A stretch of 64,000 nucleotides of DNA from Haematococcus lacustris (taxonomy: Eukaryota; Chlorophyta; Chlorophyceae; Chlamydomonadales; Haematococcaceae): the NCBI GenBank assembly GCA_030144725.1, contig JASKMD010000017.1, positions 5,127,278 to 5,191,277 on the forward strand, given 5' to 3'. This document shows, one piece after another, positions 29,684 through 40,300 of the stretch. A program made the position numbers and the translations under genes. Within the stretch, counting starts at the first letter, position 1; each line of letters starts with the position of its first letter. The notes beneath the pieces are model-generated. The model had not been told where the DNA came from. It worked only from the letters and a program-made list of their open reading frames with translations, and did not search any database.

Positions 29684-31954
29684 CGACCAATGCAGTGCCG
29701 CCTTTCGACCCCAAACGCACTCGCCGTTGGCTCAGATGAGCGATGAGATTGCGGCTGTTGTGAGAGACAGGTGAGACTTCGAATACAAATATCGTGTTTG
29801 AAATCTTAACCGCACTCACCATACATGTATGCTATTGCCGTCGTTCCGCCGTCTCCAGTTTGAGATAATATGTGACGTTAACTTGTGTCCAGCAGAGGCC
29901 GCTGCAGTGAATGGCAGCCTCGCTGTATGCCCCAGCCCGCCTGCATGGGATGGGCAGTCTGATCAGCCTTGGTGTGCTTGGTGGGCATGGCTGGAGGGAT
30001 AGTGCTGGGCCCAGGCTCTGTAGCTGCTAGATATGTGCCCGCATGGTTGCAGGGGCGCTATTAGACCTGGCGTGGGGGCACATTGGTGCACACACAAACC
30101 AGGCCCCTAAACTTTGCCCGACCCACTGGCCTATCAAGGCCCTGGCTGCAAGCTGCGCATAGCAAGCAGCGGAAAGTACCCAGCTACAAGTCTGGCTGGG
30201 CAGAAATGGCTGGTGAGGCGCTCTTTCACCAGCATTACTGTGGAAATCAGCAAAGTTCGCAGTTCACAGGATTTACAGTAGTGCTTACCACTGAGCCTGT
30301 CTGGGGCTCAGCACCAGATCAGCACCTCGGCCACTCATGCTGATGCCAGCTGGTTTCAACTACCCACGGCCAGCACCAAAGATGCTTGCATTGGCCCAAG
30401 TGCCCTCTGGGTACCATGGTAGGCCTCCCGCTCCACGCAAGGCACACAAATACAGGCTCTGGGTCATAGCAAGTCGGTTATATGCGGAGCAGCACCCAGG
30501 TTGCTATGGCGTTTTGGCGGCAAGATGTGCCCCTGGTCCCCGCTCCTGCCCCTCGCCCACGACCAGCAGCACCAGTAATGGTCCTGCCCGCTGCACCTCC
30601 CCAGCGTCAAAGCATCGCAGGAAGACAGACTGGGCTGCCCGCCACAGGCAGGGAGTACCCTGGCCCTGCTACAAGCGACTGCGACTCAGGTGTCCCCAAC
30701 TGACAGAAAACCGCCCCCTGGTAATCAAAACGACGCCGCGTCTCAGCCCCGTAGTTTCTATATATGTTTCGCACATCCCTGGATAAAGGTCTCTGTCAGC
30801 TATGCGGTGCAGCTTGTAGCATTAAATAATTGTGCAGTGTGCTGAGTGCTATGGCGGCTCAAATCTTGACATACAAACTCATGCCAATTTTGCTCATGCG
30901 GGCCTCGCCGCGACCGACCGCCGTGACCGACGTGGCCCAGGAGCACCTGCGCACAGTGAGGCACAGTCGCGCAGTCAAAACGATTCACATGGCATGCCAA
31001 ACCGATCTAACACGCCCCTTCACCCATGCTTAGAAATATACAAGGTTGCTGCGATGCTTGACCCGTTCGTGAGCAGTACTGATGACTTGGCCACTCTACA
31101 CAACCCTACAAGGTGTGGAGGCTATTGCTCTGTTACCTTGCTCAGCAGGTTGGGTCCCATCTCTCACGCCCGCCCTCCGCTTGCGTGTAGAGCTCGTGTC
31201 CAGCTGCGATGTGGCCCCTTGCTGCTCGGCTGGAGATGTGAGCAGCTCAGGGGGAGCACCTGCACCAGCTGCCAGCTGCTGCCAGGGGGGGGGCAGCAGG
31301 AGGGGTGGGCAGCCCAGGGGCGGCGCCAGCACCAGCTGCCAGCTGCTGCCAGGGGGGGGCAGCAGGAGGGGTGGGCAGCCCAGGGGCGGCGCCAGCACCA
31401 GCTGCCAGCTGCTGCCAGGGGGGGGCAGCAGGAGGGGTGGGCAGCCCAGGGGGTGGGGGTGGCGGGATTGAGAGGGGTTGGGAGGGGGTGGGAAAGGGTG
31501 GGAGGGGGTGGGAGGGGGTGGCGGGGGTGGGAGGGCAGTGAGGGGGCTGGGAGGGGCTGGGAGAGGTTGGGAAGGAATGGCGGGGCAGTAGGCTAGAAAA
31601 TCCTGCAAGGCAGAGTCGGGTCACGCCAAAGGGTGAGGAGGCGGCCCTGGTTGATGGATTGTGCTTTTTCCTCCAACAGCTGTGTCGTTGAGTTACGAAC
31701 AAAGTAATAACTCGAAAGTCTAATAACTCAGAGTGGTCAGCTCACCACATGCCAGTTTGTGCAAGAGGGTCCCCTTTTCAGTGTGGCTGGCTAGAGAGAC
31801 CTCTATCCAATCGCACCTCGTTGCAATGTCGAGTTATTTCTTGCCCAACGATGGCCCTCCGACGCAGCCTGCACCAATTAAAGGCTCGCCGAGCGAGCTT
31901 GGCGGGCTGAAATGTGATTGTACTTCCGGCTCGATGCCAAGCGCAGTTCTATCA
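29684..31954. other. Intergenic region upstream of the protease gene
   Basis: The promoter of the protease gene should lie just above 29683; no defined motif was recognised. At 30090-30720 there are broken frames, one ending ATGREYPG then TACAAGCGACTGCGA, resembling the Fanzor family end (KGKEYPGLGYKRLRD) with frameshifts, so this is probably an eroded relative. At 31256-31452 a unit of about 66 bp with CACCAGCTGCCAGCTGCTGC repeats three times, followed by GGGAGGGGGTGG-rich sequence. No RNA gene was seen. Confidence 0.4.
30090..30720 (+). pseudogene. Eroded Fanzor-family relative
   Basis: The only clear match is GGGAGTACCCTGGCC followed by TACAAGCGACTGCGA, corresponding to the family C-terminus (KEYPG...YKRLR). 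Upstream broken frames are Pro/Ala-rich as in the family. Heavy decay prevents a firm assignment. Confidence 0.3.
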
Positions 31955-32086
31955 TTGATGTCCCTACTCACCACCCTTGATGTCCCTACTCACCACCCTT
32001 GATGTCCCTACTCACCACCCTTGATGTCCCTACTCACCACCCTTGATGTCCCTACTCACCACCCTTGATGTCCCTACTCACCACTA
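31955..32086 (+). repeat. 22-bp minisatellite, six copies
   Basis: Unit TTGATGTCCCTACTCACCAC plus CC, six times, the last slightly altered. It ends just before the left target duplication of the non-LTR retrotransposon, so it is host DNA at the insertion site and not part of the element. Confidence 0.9.
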
Positions 32087-33402
32087 GAACAATTGACAGT
32101 GAGCCACTCGTCGCCACGTACTGGCCCTCGGGGAACAACGACGACGCGCTCCCACTACGGAAGAAGATGCAAGAGCATATACGAACTACCACCGGGCACC
32201 TGCCCGGCTCACTCATCCTGGCGGGAGATATCAACGCCACGATGGAAACAGAGGATCGCTCCGAACACACCGAATACCCACAAGACCACATAATGAGGGA
32301 GTTCGCCACAGAGATGCGCCTGTCCGAAGCTGACCCCGGCGACCGGGCCTGGACCTACCAACAACCGCACTGCAACAGCCGCATCGACGCCATCCTGACG
32401 CGCGACGCAAGACACGGCCCAGAGCACCGCACGCACGTCGACACACACGCATATCTTAGTGACCACAGGCCGGTCACAGCCACGCTGAGTACAGCCCGAC
32501 TGGGCATAGACCTGGCAGCCCCACAAAAACCTCAGAAGCACAGCCACACCATCCTTACCACCCCCATCACCAATAAGGATAGGGAAGCCTACCGCCTGGC
32601 AGTGCAACAACCCAGCTCAGGTGCCCCACAATTGCATGCAGAGCTGACAGCATACCTTGCTCCCATGTACACTGATGCTATCCACTTCCTAACCACACTC
32701 GACAAGGCCAACCCCCAAAAACAACAACGCCTAACGCTGGTGGCAGGCCTCCCAGCCAGGGCAGCTGTAGACACCGCAGCCACCATGCTTACAACCTTCC
32801 TACAAGCCTGCAGGGCGACAGCTATAAAGACATGCAACACCAAGACCCTAACCAGGGGAGGCCAACACTACCAACGCAGGACCATGTGTAGGATTAGACA
32901 AGCACTAGGCAGAAAGCTCAAAACCACCAGAGAACTCAGCCGGAAGGCTAAGTTGCTTTTCAAGCAAAACAACGTGCACCCGACAATCGATGAACTTATC
33001 CCAGAGACAGATACGACAAACGCGGAAACAAGGGAGGCGGTGCAAGCGCGTCAGGGCGATGATACAACCGAAAATCACGTGCAAGCCGCGCTCGCCCAGC
33101 TGACCAACTCGTACCGCGACCAAATTCACAAGCTAGACGACGACGACTCCGTACTCGCCATCGCACAAGCCCGTGTCAGAATGCAACAACTCATAAGCAC
33201 CCAGCCTAAGAAAGCAAACAAATACATCCTACGCCCGTCCCGCACCGACCACAAAGGCCTGCAGGCGCTAGCCGACCCTATCACCAACAGGATATGCACC
33301 GCCCCGGCCGACCTGAACCGGATAATTACCGATGCCTACGGGAAAAAGTTGGCACCGCCGACCCCCAAAACTGGCCACTACACAAACACTTGGACAAGAA
33401 AC

Positions 33403-33526
33403 TGTTGTGGGGAACAGGCCTAGGCCACCCGCAGCCGTCTCTGACCTAAGTGTGAGGCGTTGTGAGACGGTGTACTTAAGCTGTGCCTTGGCCTGCGATG
33501 GTGGGCATTGACGTGCCCCCTTCGCA
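33403..33526 (+). repeat. Left LTR of copia element
   Basis: 124 bp, TG...CA ends. It carries the single difference from the right LTR (GCGTTGTG here, GCGGTGTG there). Confidence 0.9.
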
Positions 33527-33540
33527 GGTTATGGGCCCAC
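33527..33540 (+). promoter_or_regulatory. Primer-binding site matching initiator tRNA-Met anticodon arm
   Basis: GGTTATGGGCCCAC is the reverse complement of GTGGGCCCATAACC, the anticodon stem-loop of plant-type initiator tRNA-Met. Internal priming by a cleaved initiator tRNA is known for Drosophila copia and yeast Ty5, so minus-strand synthesis here probably uses a half-tRNA primer. Confidence 0.8.
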
Positions 33541-33627
33541 GTCACTTCCGTGTGCAATTCCGACATCGAAAAGTGCAGCCCGTTTGAATCAGCAGCGCTG
33601 AGGCGTGCTTCCGGTGAGCCCGTTGCA

Positions 33628-36600
33628 ATGATGGCGGTGGCTGTGCGGGAGAAGCTAGGCCAGCCCGGGGTTCGGTTTGAAAATTGGGAATTTGAGATGA
33701 AAGCGCTGCTGAGGCAGCACGGGCTCGGGGCGGTATTTAAAGCGCCTGTGGGGCTGGAGGGAAACAGTCGGCTAGGGTCGGTCTCAGCTGCGGCTGCGTC
33801 ACCCGCGCGTCCGGTCGGGGTTGCGACCCCGGCCATTTCGCCAGCTGCAGCCGTGGCTGCGGCTGCGACTGCTGCTGTGGCAGCATCTCTAACACCCGAG
33901 CAAGACGAGAAAGCCCATGCCATCATCTGCAGCTCCGTTGACCCAACCAAGTACAGGGCCTTGTGCAACCGGCATGAGTCAGCAAAAGCTCTGTGGCAAG
34001 CCTTGCGTAACATGCACACCCAGCAGGTGCATGCCAGCCGTCAGCAGCTCATTATTCAGGCTGGCAGGCAGAGCATGCAGTCAGGTCAGTCAGTGCAAGA
34101 GTACTGGGCTGAGGCCCAGGACCTGCACGAGCGCATCAACTCGACCGGCGCGTATTCCGACACACTCTGTCAAGCCCTGCTGGGCCTGCCACCTGATTAC
34201 CAGCAGCTTGTGCAGTCCATCCTTGAGCAGCCCCTTGATGAACCGCTCACCTTTGAGCAGATCCTCCCTAGGCTGCTCCTAAGGGAGCAGCTGCTGCAGA
34301 ACAGCCAACCTCATGCGGTCGCTCTTGCAGCTCGGTCGGCTGGGGGCAGGGGTAGGCCGGGCAGCAGGGGGCAAGGAGAAGGTAGCCAGGGGCGGGGCAG
34401 AGGTCAGGCCAGGGGTCAGGCCAGGGGCGGGCGTGGGTTTCAGGGGGAGTGCTGGCAGTGCCACCAGAGGGGGCACCAAGCGCACCAGTGCCCGAACCGC
34501 CCTGTCAGCCCCACGCCGCGTTCACCCTCGCCATCATGGCGTGGGGCTCCTTCGTCCCGCTCGAGTGGGGCTGCTAGGCCTCCCACCCCGGGGCCTGGGG
34601 GGGGTGCTGCATCTGGTTGGGGCAGTTCGGCTCGTGGGCGTGACTCAAGCTCTCCCAGCCGGCACCCTGGCAGCATGTCACGCAGCAGCATTGCTTACTC
34701 CGTTGTCTCCAAACCCCTGCTCTTTGGGGAGTGGGTGATAGACTCGGGGTGCTCGCGGCACCTCACGCCACACCGCGAGCTGCTGCACGACTACCAGCCC
34801 CTGCATGAGCCGCACCACATCATTGTGGCCAACGGCAGCAGGATTAAGGCGCAGGGGCAGGGGGTGGTGTGCTTTGAGGGGGCTGGGGGGGCCATGCAGC
34901 TGCTGGACGTCCTGCATGTTCCCGAAGCGGACGGCAGCCTTGTCTCCGTGGGGAAAGCCACCAGGGCGGGGGGGAGTGTACACTTCACTCCGTTTGGCTG
35001 CTCCATCAACATGCCCGGGGCTGAGCACAGCATCAGGGGCACACAGGTAGAGCAGGACCTGTTCCTGCTCGACAGCAAGCCAGTGCCTGTCGCCGGCGGC
35101 TTCAGCCTTGCAGCCCGCACCTGCAGCGACCCCTTGGTCCTGCATCACCGCCTGGGGCACCCGGGGTACCGCCAGCTGGCTCGGCTGCTGCGGGAGGGCA
35201 TGGTGCGGGGCACCTCGGTCACTGCCGCCCAGTGTGAGGCAGCAGCTAGTGAGCTGTGCGAGCCCTGTGTCATGGGCAAGCAGACCAGCCTGGAGGCAAG
35301 GCAGCATGCGGGGTTGGGGGTTACCGCTACGCGCCCGCTGATGCTGGTGCACAGCGATGTCTGTGACGTCACCGGCCAATACTCAGCAGCCACGCCTGAC
35401 GGCATGCGATACTTTGTCAGTCTGCTCGACGAGTTCAGCGGGCTGGTGGCTGTTGTGCTCATAAAGCACAAGTCAGACGCGCCGGCAGCCCTCCGTGACA
35501 TGGTCACCCTCTTGCAGCGTCGGCTGGGGCACAAGGTTGTGTACCTGCGCACAGACCGAGGGGGTGAGTACATCGGGGCTGAGACACAGCAGTGGTTGCG
35601 CAGCGAGGGCATCACGCACCAGCAGACAGCCCCCCGCACTCCCACCATGAATGGCAGCGCAGAGCGTGTCAACCGCACAATCATGGAGTGCGTCCGTGCT
35701 ATGATGCTGGCCTATGGGGTGCCAGCCTTTTGTTGGGGTTTTGGCGTGATGGCAGCAGCGCACGTGCACAACCTGCGCCCAGTGGCAGGCAAGCCCTGCA
35801 CACCCCATGAGGCCTGCTTTGGCAGCCCCCCCGACATACATCACTTGCGCGTTTGGGGCTGCCCAGCTTGGGTGCACGACAGCGAGCCGAGCAGCAAGCT
35901 GGCCAGTCGGGGCATCAAGGGGGTCTTTGTGGGCTATGAGGAGGGGGGCAAGGCTTACCAAGTGTGGGCAGAGGGCCGGCTCTATGTGAGCAAAAGCGTG
36001 GTCTTTGACGAGCAAGCAGTCCTGCGCCGCTTCGCTCCCGTGCCGTGCGCACCTGCTCCCAGCGACCTGGTTGCCCCGCCAAGTGCCGTGGCGCCCAAGG
36101 GGGGGGGTAGTGCAGCTGGGGAGCAGCCTGGGGAGCAGGGTGGGATGGAGCAGGGTAGGATGGGCAGTGGGGGAGGGACCCCTGCTGTCACCCCCACCGT
36201 CACCCCCGCCCGACACAGCGCAAACCGTGGCGGGGGAAGCAGCGACAGCAACAGCGGCGGTGGGGGACAAGCGGGCAGTAGGGGTGGACCCCCTGCTGCT
36301 CCAGATAGTTCAGGTGGGGATGGTGTAGGGGCAGGCTGGGCTAGCTTAGGCGGGGCTGACGGTCTGGGCAGTTCAGGGGGGATGGAGACTGGCACCCCTG
36401 ACACCGTGCCCGCGTTGCGCCCCGCTCTTGTGCCACCCGAGCGGCGCCGTTCTGAGCGCGTGGAATTCCCCGACTTCGTCACTTTGTGCTACTCCGCTCG
36501 ATACGAAAGCAACATCAGCAGTGGCAGTGAGCGGGAGGGTGATGGGAGCAGGGGGAGCAGGGGGAGCTCTGGGGGTGCTGCTAGCCAGCCAGCTGAGCCT

Positions 36601-37053
36601 CGCTCCTTCAGCGAGGCCATGTCCCGGCCCGAAGCTGAGGAGTGGGGCCGTGCCATGAATGCCGAGATGGCCAGCCAGCACGCCAATCAGACTTGGGAGC
36701 ATGAGCAGGCAGTGCAGGGGGTTTCTGCGGTATCTCAAGGGCACAGCGGGGCAAGGGTAGGTCTTAAGAGGCAGCTGCAACAGGGAGCTAGTGGGGTTCT
36801 GCGACAGCGACTACGCCAGCAGCAAGCAGTCCCTGCAAACAGTCAGGGTGCAGTAGCCCTGGTGAAGAACCCAGTGGAGTCGCAGCGCAGCAAGCACATC
36901 GCCGTCATGCACCACATGGCGCGTGAGCGTGTGTGGCGTGGCGAGGTGGAGTTCTCTTACTGCCCCACGGCGGACATGGTGGCTGATGCGCTTACCAAGG
37001 CGCTGCCTGGCCCCAAGTTCGTGTCGTGCAAGGCTGGCATGGGCGTGGGCTGA
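33628..37053 (+). pseudogene. Copia Gag-Pol with reverse transcriptase deleted
   Basis: The first ATG that fits is at 33628 (MMAVAVREKLGQPG); 1141 codons remain open. Domains in order: Gag with FENWEFEMKALLRQHGL; zinc knuckle CWQCHQRGHQAHQC near 34450; protease WVIDSGCSRHLT at about 34735; HHRLGHPGYRQL; integrase with LVHSDVCDV, LRTDRGGEY, NGSAERVNRT; then a Gly/Ser-rich spacer. At about 36700 (NQTWEHEQ) the frame passes straight into RNase H-end sequence: FLRYLKGTAGQG and ELVGFCDSDYASS are readable in the +1 frame with a TAG, and QGAVALVKNPVESQRSKHIA and MVADALTKALPGPKF again in frame 0. The whole RT with its YxDD motif and most of RNase H are missing, so the element cannot move by itself. 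Confidence 0.85.
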
Positions 37054-37263
37054 GCTAGTTTGAGCTCTGTGCTTTGACCGTGTGGAGTCCGTTCGGTGCT
37101 TTCCTGCTTGTGCCTGTCTTGGCACGTGCCTGCCTGCGTCTGTCACGCATGAGCTACTTGTACACTATGTTTTTTCGTTGTCTCCATGCATCCGTACTTG
37201 TGCTTTTTCTGTTGACGCTTAGCGCTTTAGCTTCCTGCTTTGCTGGCCTGGCCTGAGGGGGAG

Positions 37264-37387
37264 TGTTGTGGGGAACAGGCCTAGGCCACCCGCAGCCGTC
37301 TCTGACCTAAGTGTGAGGCGGTGTGAGACGGTGTACTTAAGCTGTGCCTTGGCCTGCGATGGTGGGCATTGACGTGCCCCCTTCGCA
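37264..37387 (+). repeat. Right LTR of copia element
   Basis: 124 bp, TG...CA ends, preceded by the polypurine tract and followed by the GAAAC target duplication. Confidence 0.9.
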
Positions 37388-40300
37388 GAAACTACCCGTG
37401 GGCTCGCGCCAAAGCAGACGACGCCTTCACACTGCACGCCTGCCAAAACATACATTGGTTGCACACAGCCATCATGGACAAGGCCAGCTTCCAGGAATGC
37501 CTTAGTAGACTGGCGGGGGGCAAAGCCCCAGGACCAGACGGCGTCGAGAACGAGATCATCAAGATGCTGCCATGGGAGATGAGGGACACCATACACCAGC
37601 TGTTCGTCATCATGTGGGCTACAGGCTGCACACCAACCACGTGGAAGACCAGTGACACATGCCTGCTCTACAAGGACAAGGGGCAAGAAACGGACCTCAA
37701 CTCCTACAGACCTGTGGGCCTAGCCAACACCGTTTACAAGCTGTGGACCAGCCTCATTACCAAAACGCTGTCTGAGTATGCTGAAGCTAATGGTATGCTC
37801 AGCAAGAACCAGGCTGGGTTCCGCTCCCACAGGAACACCACACAACAGCTGCAGATGCTTGTCATGGCCCTTGAGGATGCTAAACTGGCCAAGGCAGATA
37901 TTTACGCGCTCCTGGTCGACTTCACCAGTGCGTTCAACACCACCTGCCAAGACAAACTGCTATGGATCATGCATGACCTAGGCTTCCCCACAGACGCTAC
38001 TGACGCAGTGAAGGACCTCTACACTGGCGCCACAACGCGCTTCAAAACCCCGTACGGCCATACTGACCCGGTACCCGTCAACCGGGGCACCATACAAGGC
38101 GACTCCCTCTCGCCCTTCCTATTTCTCATCTACATCGAACCCCTCCTGCGATGGCTGCAAGTGGGCGCGAGGGGCTATAAATTCAAATCAGCAACAGCCG
38201 ATAGCGGGGAACGCGCCACCGTCAGCAGCATCGACTATGCAGATGACATCGCTATACTATGCAACACCCTTCGCAACCTCCGATGCCAAGCGGACAAACT
38301 CACAGCCTTCTCGGACTGGGGTCACCTCATCATCTCACACAGTAAAACCCTCGCTACAGCGGCGCTCCATCACTCGGTCGAAACAGGCATGTGCAGCAAC
38401 GCGGCCGAAGCGGACAACCGGGCCCGCCAAAAACTCCAAACCGTCAGCCTACAAGGGAAACCCGTCACCTACCACCGCCCGACCTCACCTTTCACCTACT
38501 TGGGTGTGCTCATCACCATGACGCTGGACTGGAAACCACAACACACCGCTATGATCACCCAGCTCCGCCAAAAACTCGAGAGACTCAGACGCTCCTTTGC
38601 TAGCGCTAGACAGGCCATACACATCATTCGCACGGCCATCATACCCAGCCTAGCCTACAGCTTTTGTGCCGTGCCCTGCACCCCGGGTGACCTTGAGCTG
38701 TACGATAGGTCCATCAATCAATGCGTCAAGCTCAAGCTCAGACTCCCCCTGGGAACGCCCCAATGCCATCATCAGAGAGGACGCTGGCAGACTAGGCATA
38801 GGCATTAGCTCCACTGCCCAAGAGTATCACGCCCGCAACACGACAGCCCTCACACACAGCCTGCAGTCCACAGATGCGGCACACGCCCACATATCGAGGA
38901 GCATGATGCACAAACAAATCACATGGCTCAGTGCCCAGGCTAGCACACAAGGACACCGCATGCTCACCCTCCTTCATCATACCCTTAGGGCACGGCAGCT
39001 AGTCTATGCCTCTATATCCGGGTTGTCGGCCACGGAAGAGGGGCTACCTCTCTACCATGAGGAATGCCAAACACTCGGCCGCCTCATCACACAAGCCAGC
39101 AGCTCTCAAGCACACGACGTCGTTAGTGCCAGCATCACCTGCCTCAAAAGCCTAGGCATCACGCACGCTTCTGAGCTCAGCTGCAAGGGCAACACACACA
39201 TCATCACCGGTAGCATGCTCACATCAAAGTACGGGAAAAAGGTAAAGCAGAAGCACATCATCGCCCTCAACAAACTCGCGGCCATGGCGGCCCAACCCTC
39301 ATGCCCAGACGCGACCGCAACGCGTGCAATCCGAGACAGCCGCAACACATCACTCGATCTCCCGCCCGACCAACGCAAAATCACAACCTGGGCCGCGGGC
39401 CTCACGGAACTTGCGCCCACACCCGCAGTGCCAGACACCAGAACTCGCTATATGGATATGAAAGCGTATGCGGTCATGCACGCAACTCAACCAGCAACGG
39501 CGGACCGGGCCGCAGCGGCACCCGCAGTCCATGAGGCCATTCGGACGAGCTCACGACTGCTGAAACGAGAGCAACGGGCAACACAATCGGCCCCAACGAA
39601 GCCCAATCCACCCAAGGTGGGCACGAAACGGAACAATGAGGGCAGACAAACCCAAACTATCCCGCAAGATATAGTGCGCATAGTAGGCCTTGACCTCCCA
39701 GGACTGTCCAGCTGGAAGGTGGATAAAGCCTGCCGATGTAAACCCAAGAACCTAGGCTGCATACTAGGGGCCATGTACGGCCACCAAGAGGCCATTACCA
39801 GCATAGATGGCTGGCAATGGGACGGCATCAATAAGGAAAACTACTATAAGGTGCACTGGAAGCCCACAGTCATAGATAGATGGGCATTACCACTATGTGC
39901 AGAAGAAGGCTATACACCCACACACATAGAGACCATCAGCAGGGAAGAGGCGAAGGACGTGTGCACTTGTGAGCTGTGCTGGCTACCAAGAGGAGACAGC
40001 CCAACGTGCCGCAACTGCAAGAGGGCCTACCACCCAGCCTGCCTTGAGGAAGCCCACCTGTCAGGGCACAAGGAACCAGGATACTGGCTGTGCCCTATAT
40101 GCAATGACTTCAAGACTACCATGCGTCAGTCTGCGCACTCGGACCTCATACGAGTACACTGGCACCCCACCTTCGAACCGGCGCCGCTCATCACGGCACA
40201 CCTGGACTACATGGCAAAGCGCAGCGACTACGACGAGGAAAACATGCAGATACAAGAGGCCAAACATGCGAGGCCCGACACGCACCTGCCGGCTCACACC

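Larger units (their letters stand above)
33403..37387 (+). mobile_element. Ty1/copia LTR retrotransposon nested in the non-LTR element
   Basis: LTRs of 124 bp (33403-33526 and 37264-37387) start TGTTGTGGGG and end TTCGCA, and differ at one base. The target duplication GAAAC lies at 33398-33402 and 37388-37392. The primer-binding site GGTTATGGGCCCAC (33527-33540) directly follows the left LTR, and a purine tract TGAGGGGGAG precedes the right LTR. Total length is 3985 bp, short for copia because the reverse transcriptase region is gone. The near-identical LTRs point to a recent insertion. Confidence 0.9.

Noticed and set aside
29520..29822. Frame starting MVSAVKISNTIF as the N-terminus of the protease
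   Set aside because: Its phase does not join to exon 2, while the overlapping frame from 29683 gives a signal peptide and the right phase.
32065..32104. Start of the retrotransposon frame within the 22-bp minisatellite
   Set aside because: The target duplication shows that the element begins at 32105, so the upstream ATG belongs to host repeats.
33508..33627. Non-ATG start of the copia frame inside the LTR
   Set aside because: It begins at TTG within the LTR and crosses the primer-binding site; the ATG at 33628 is the sensible start.
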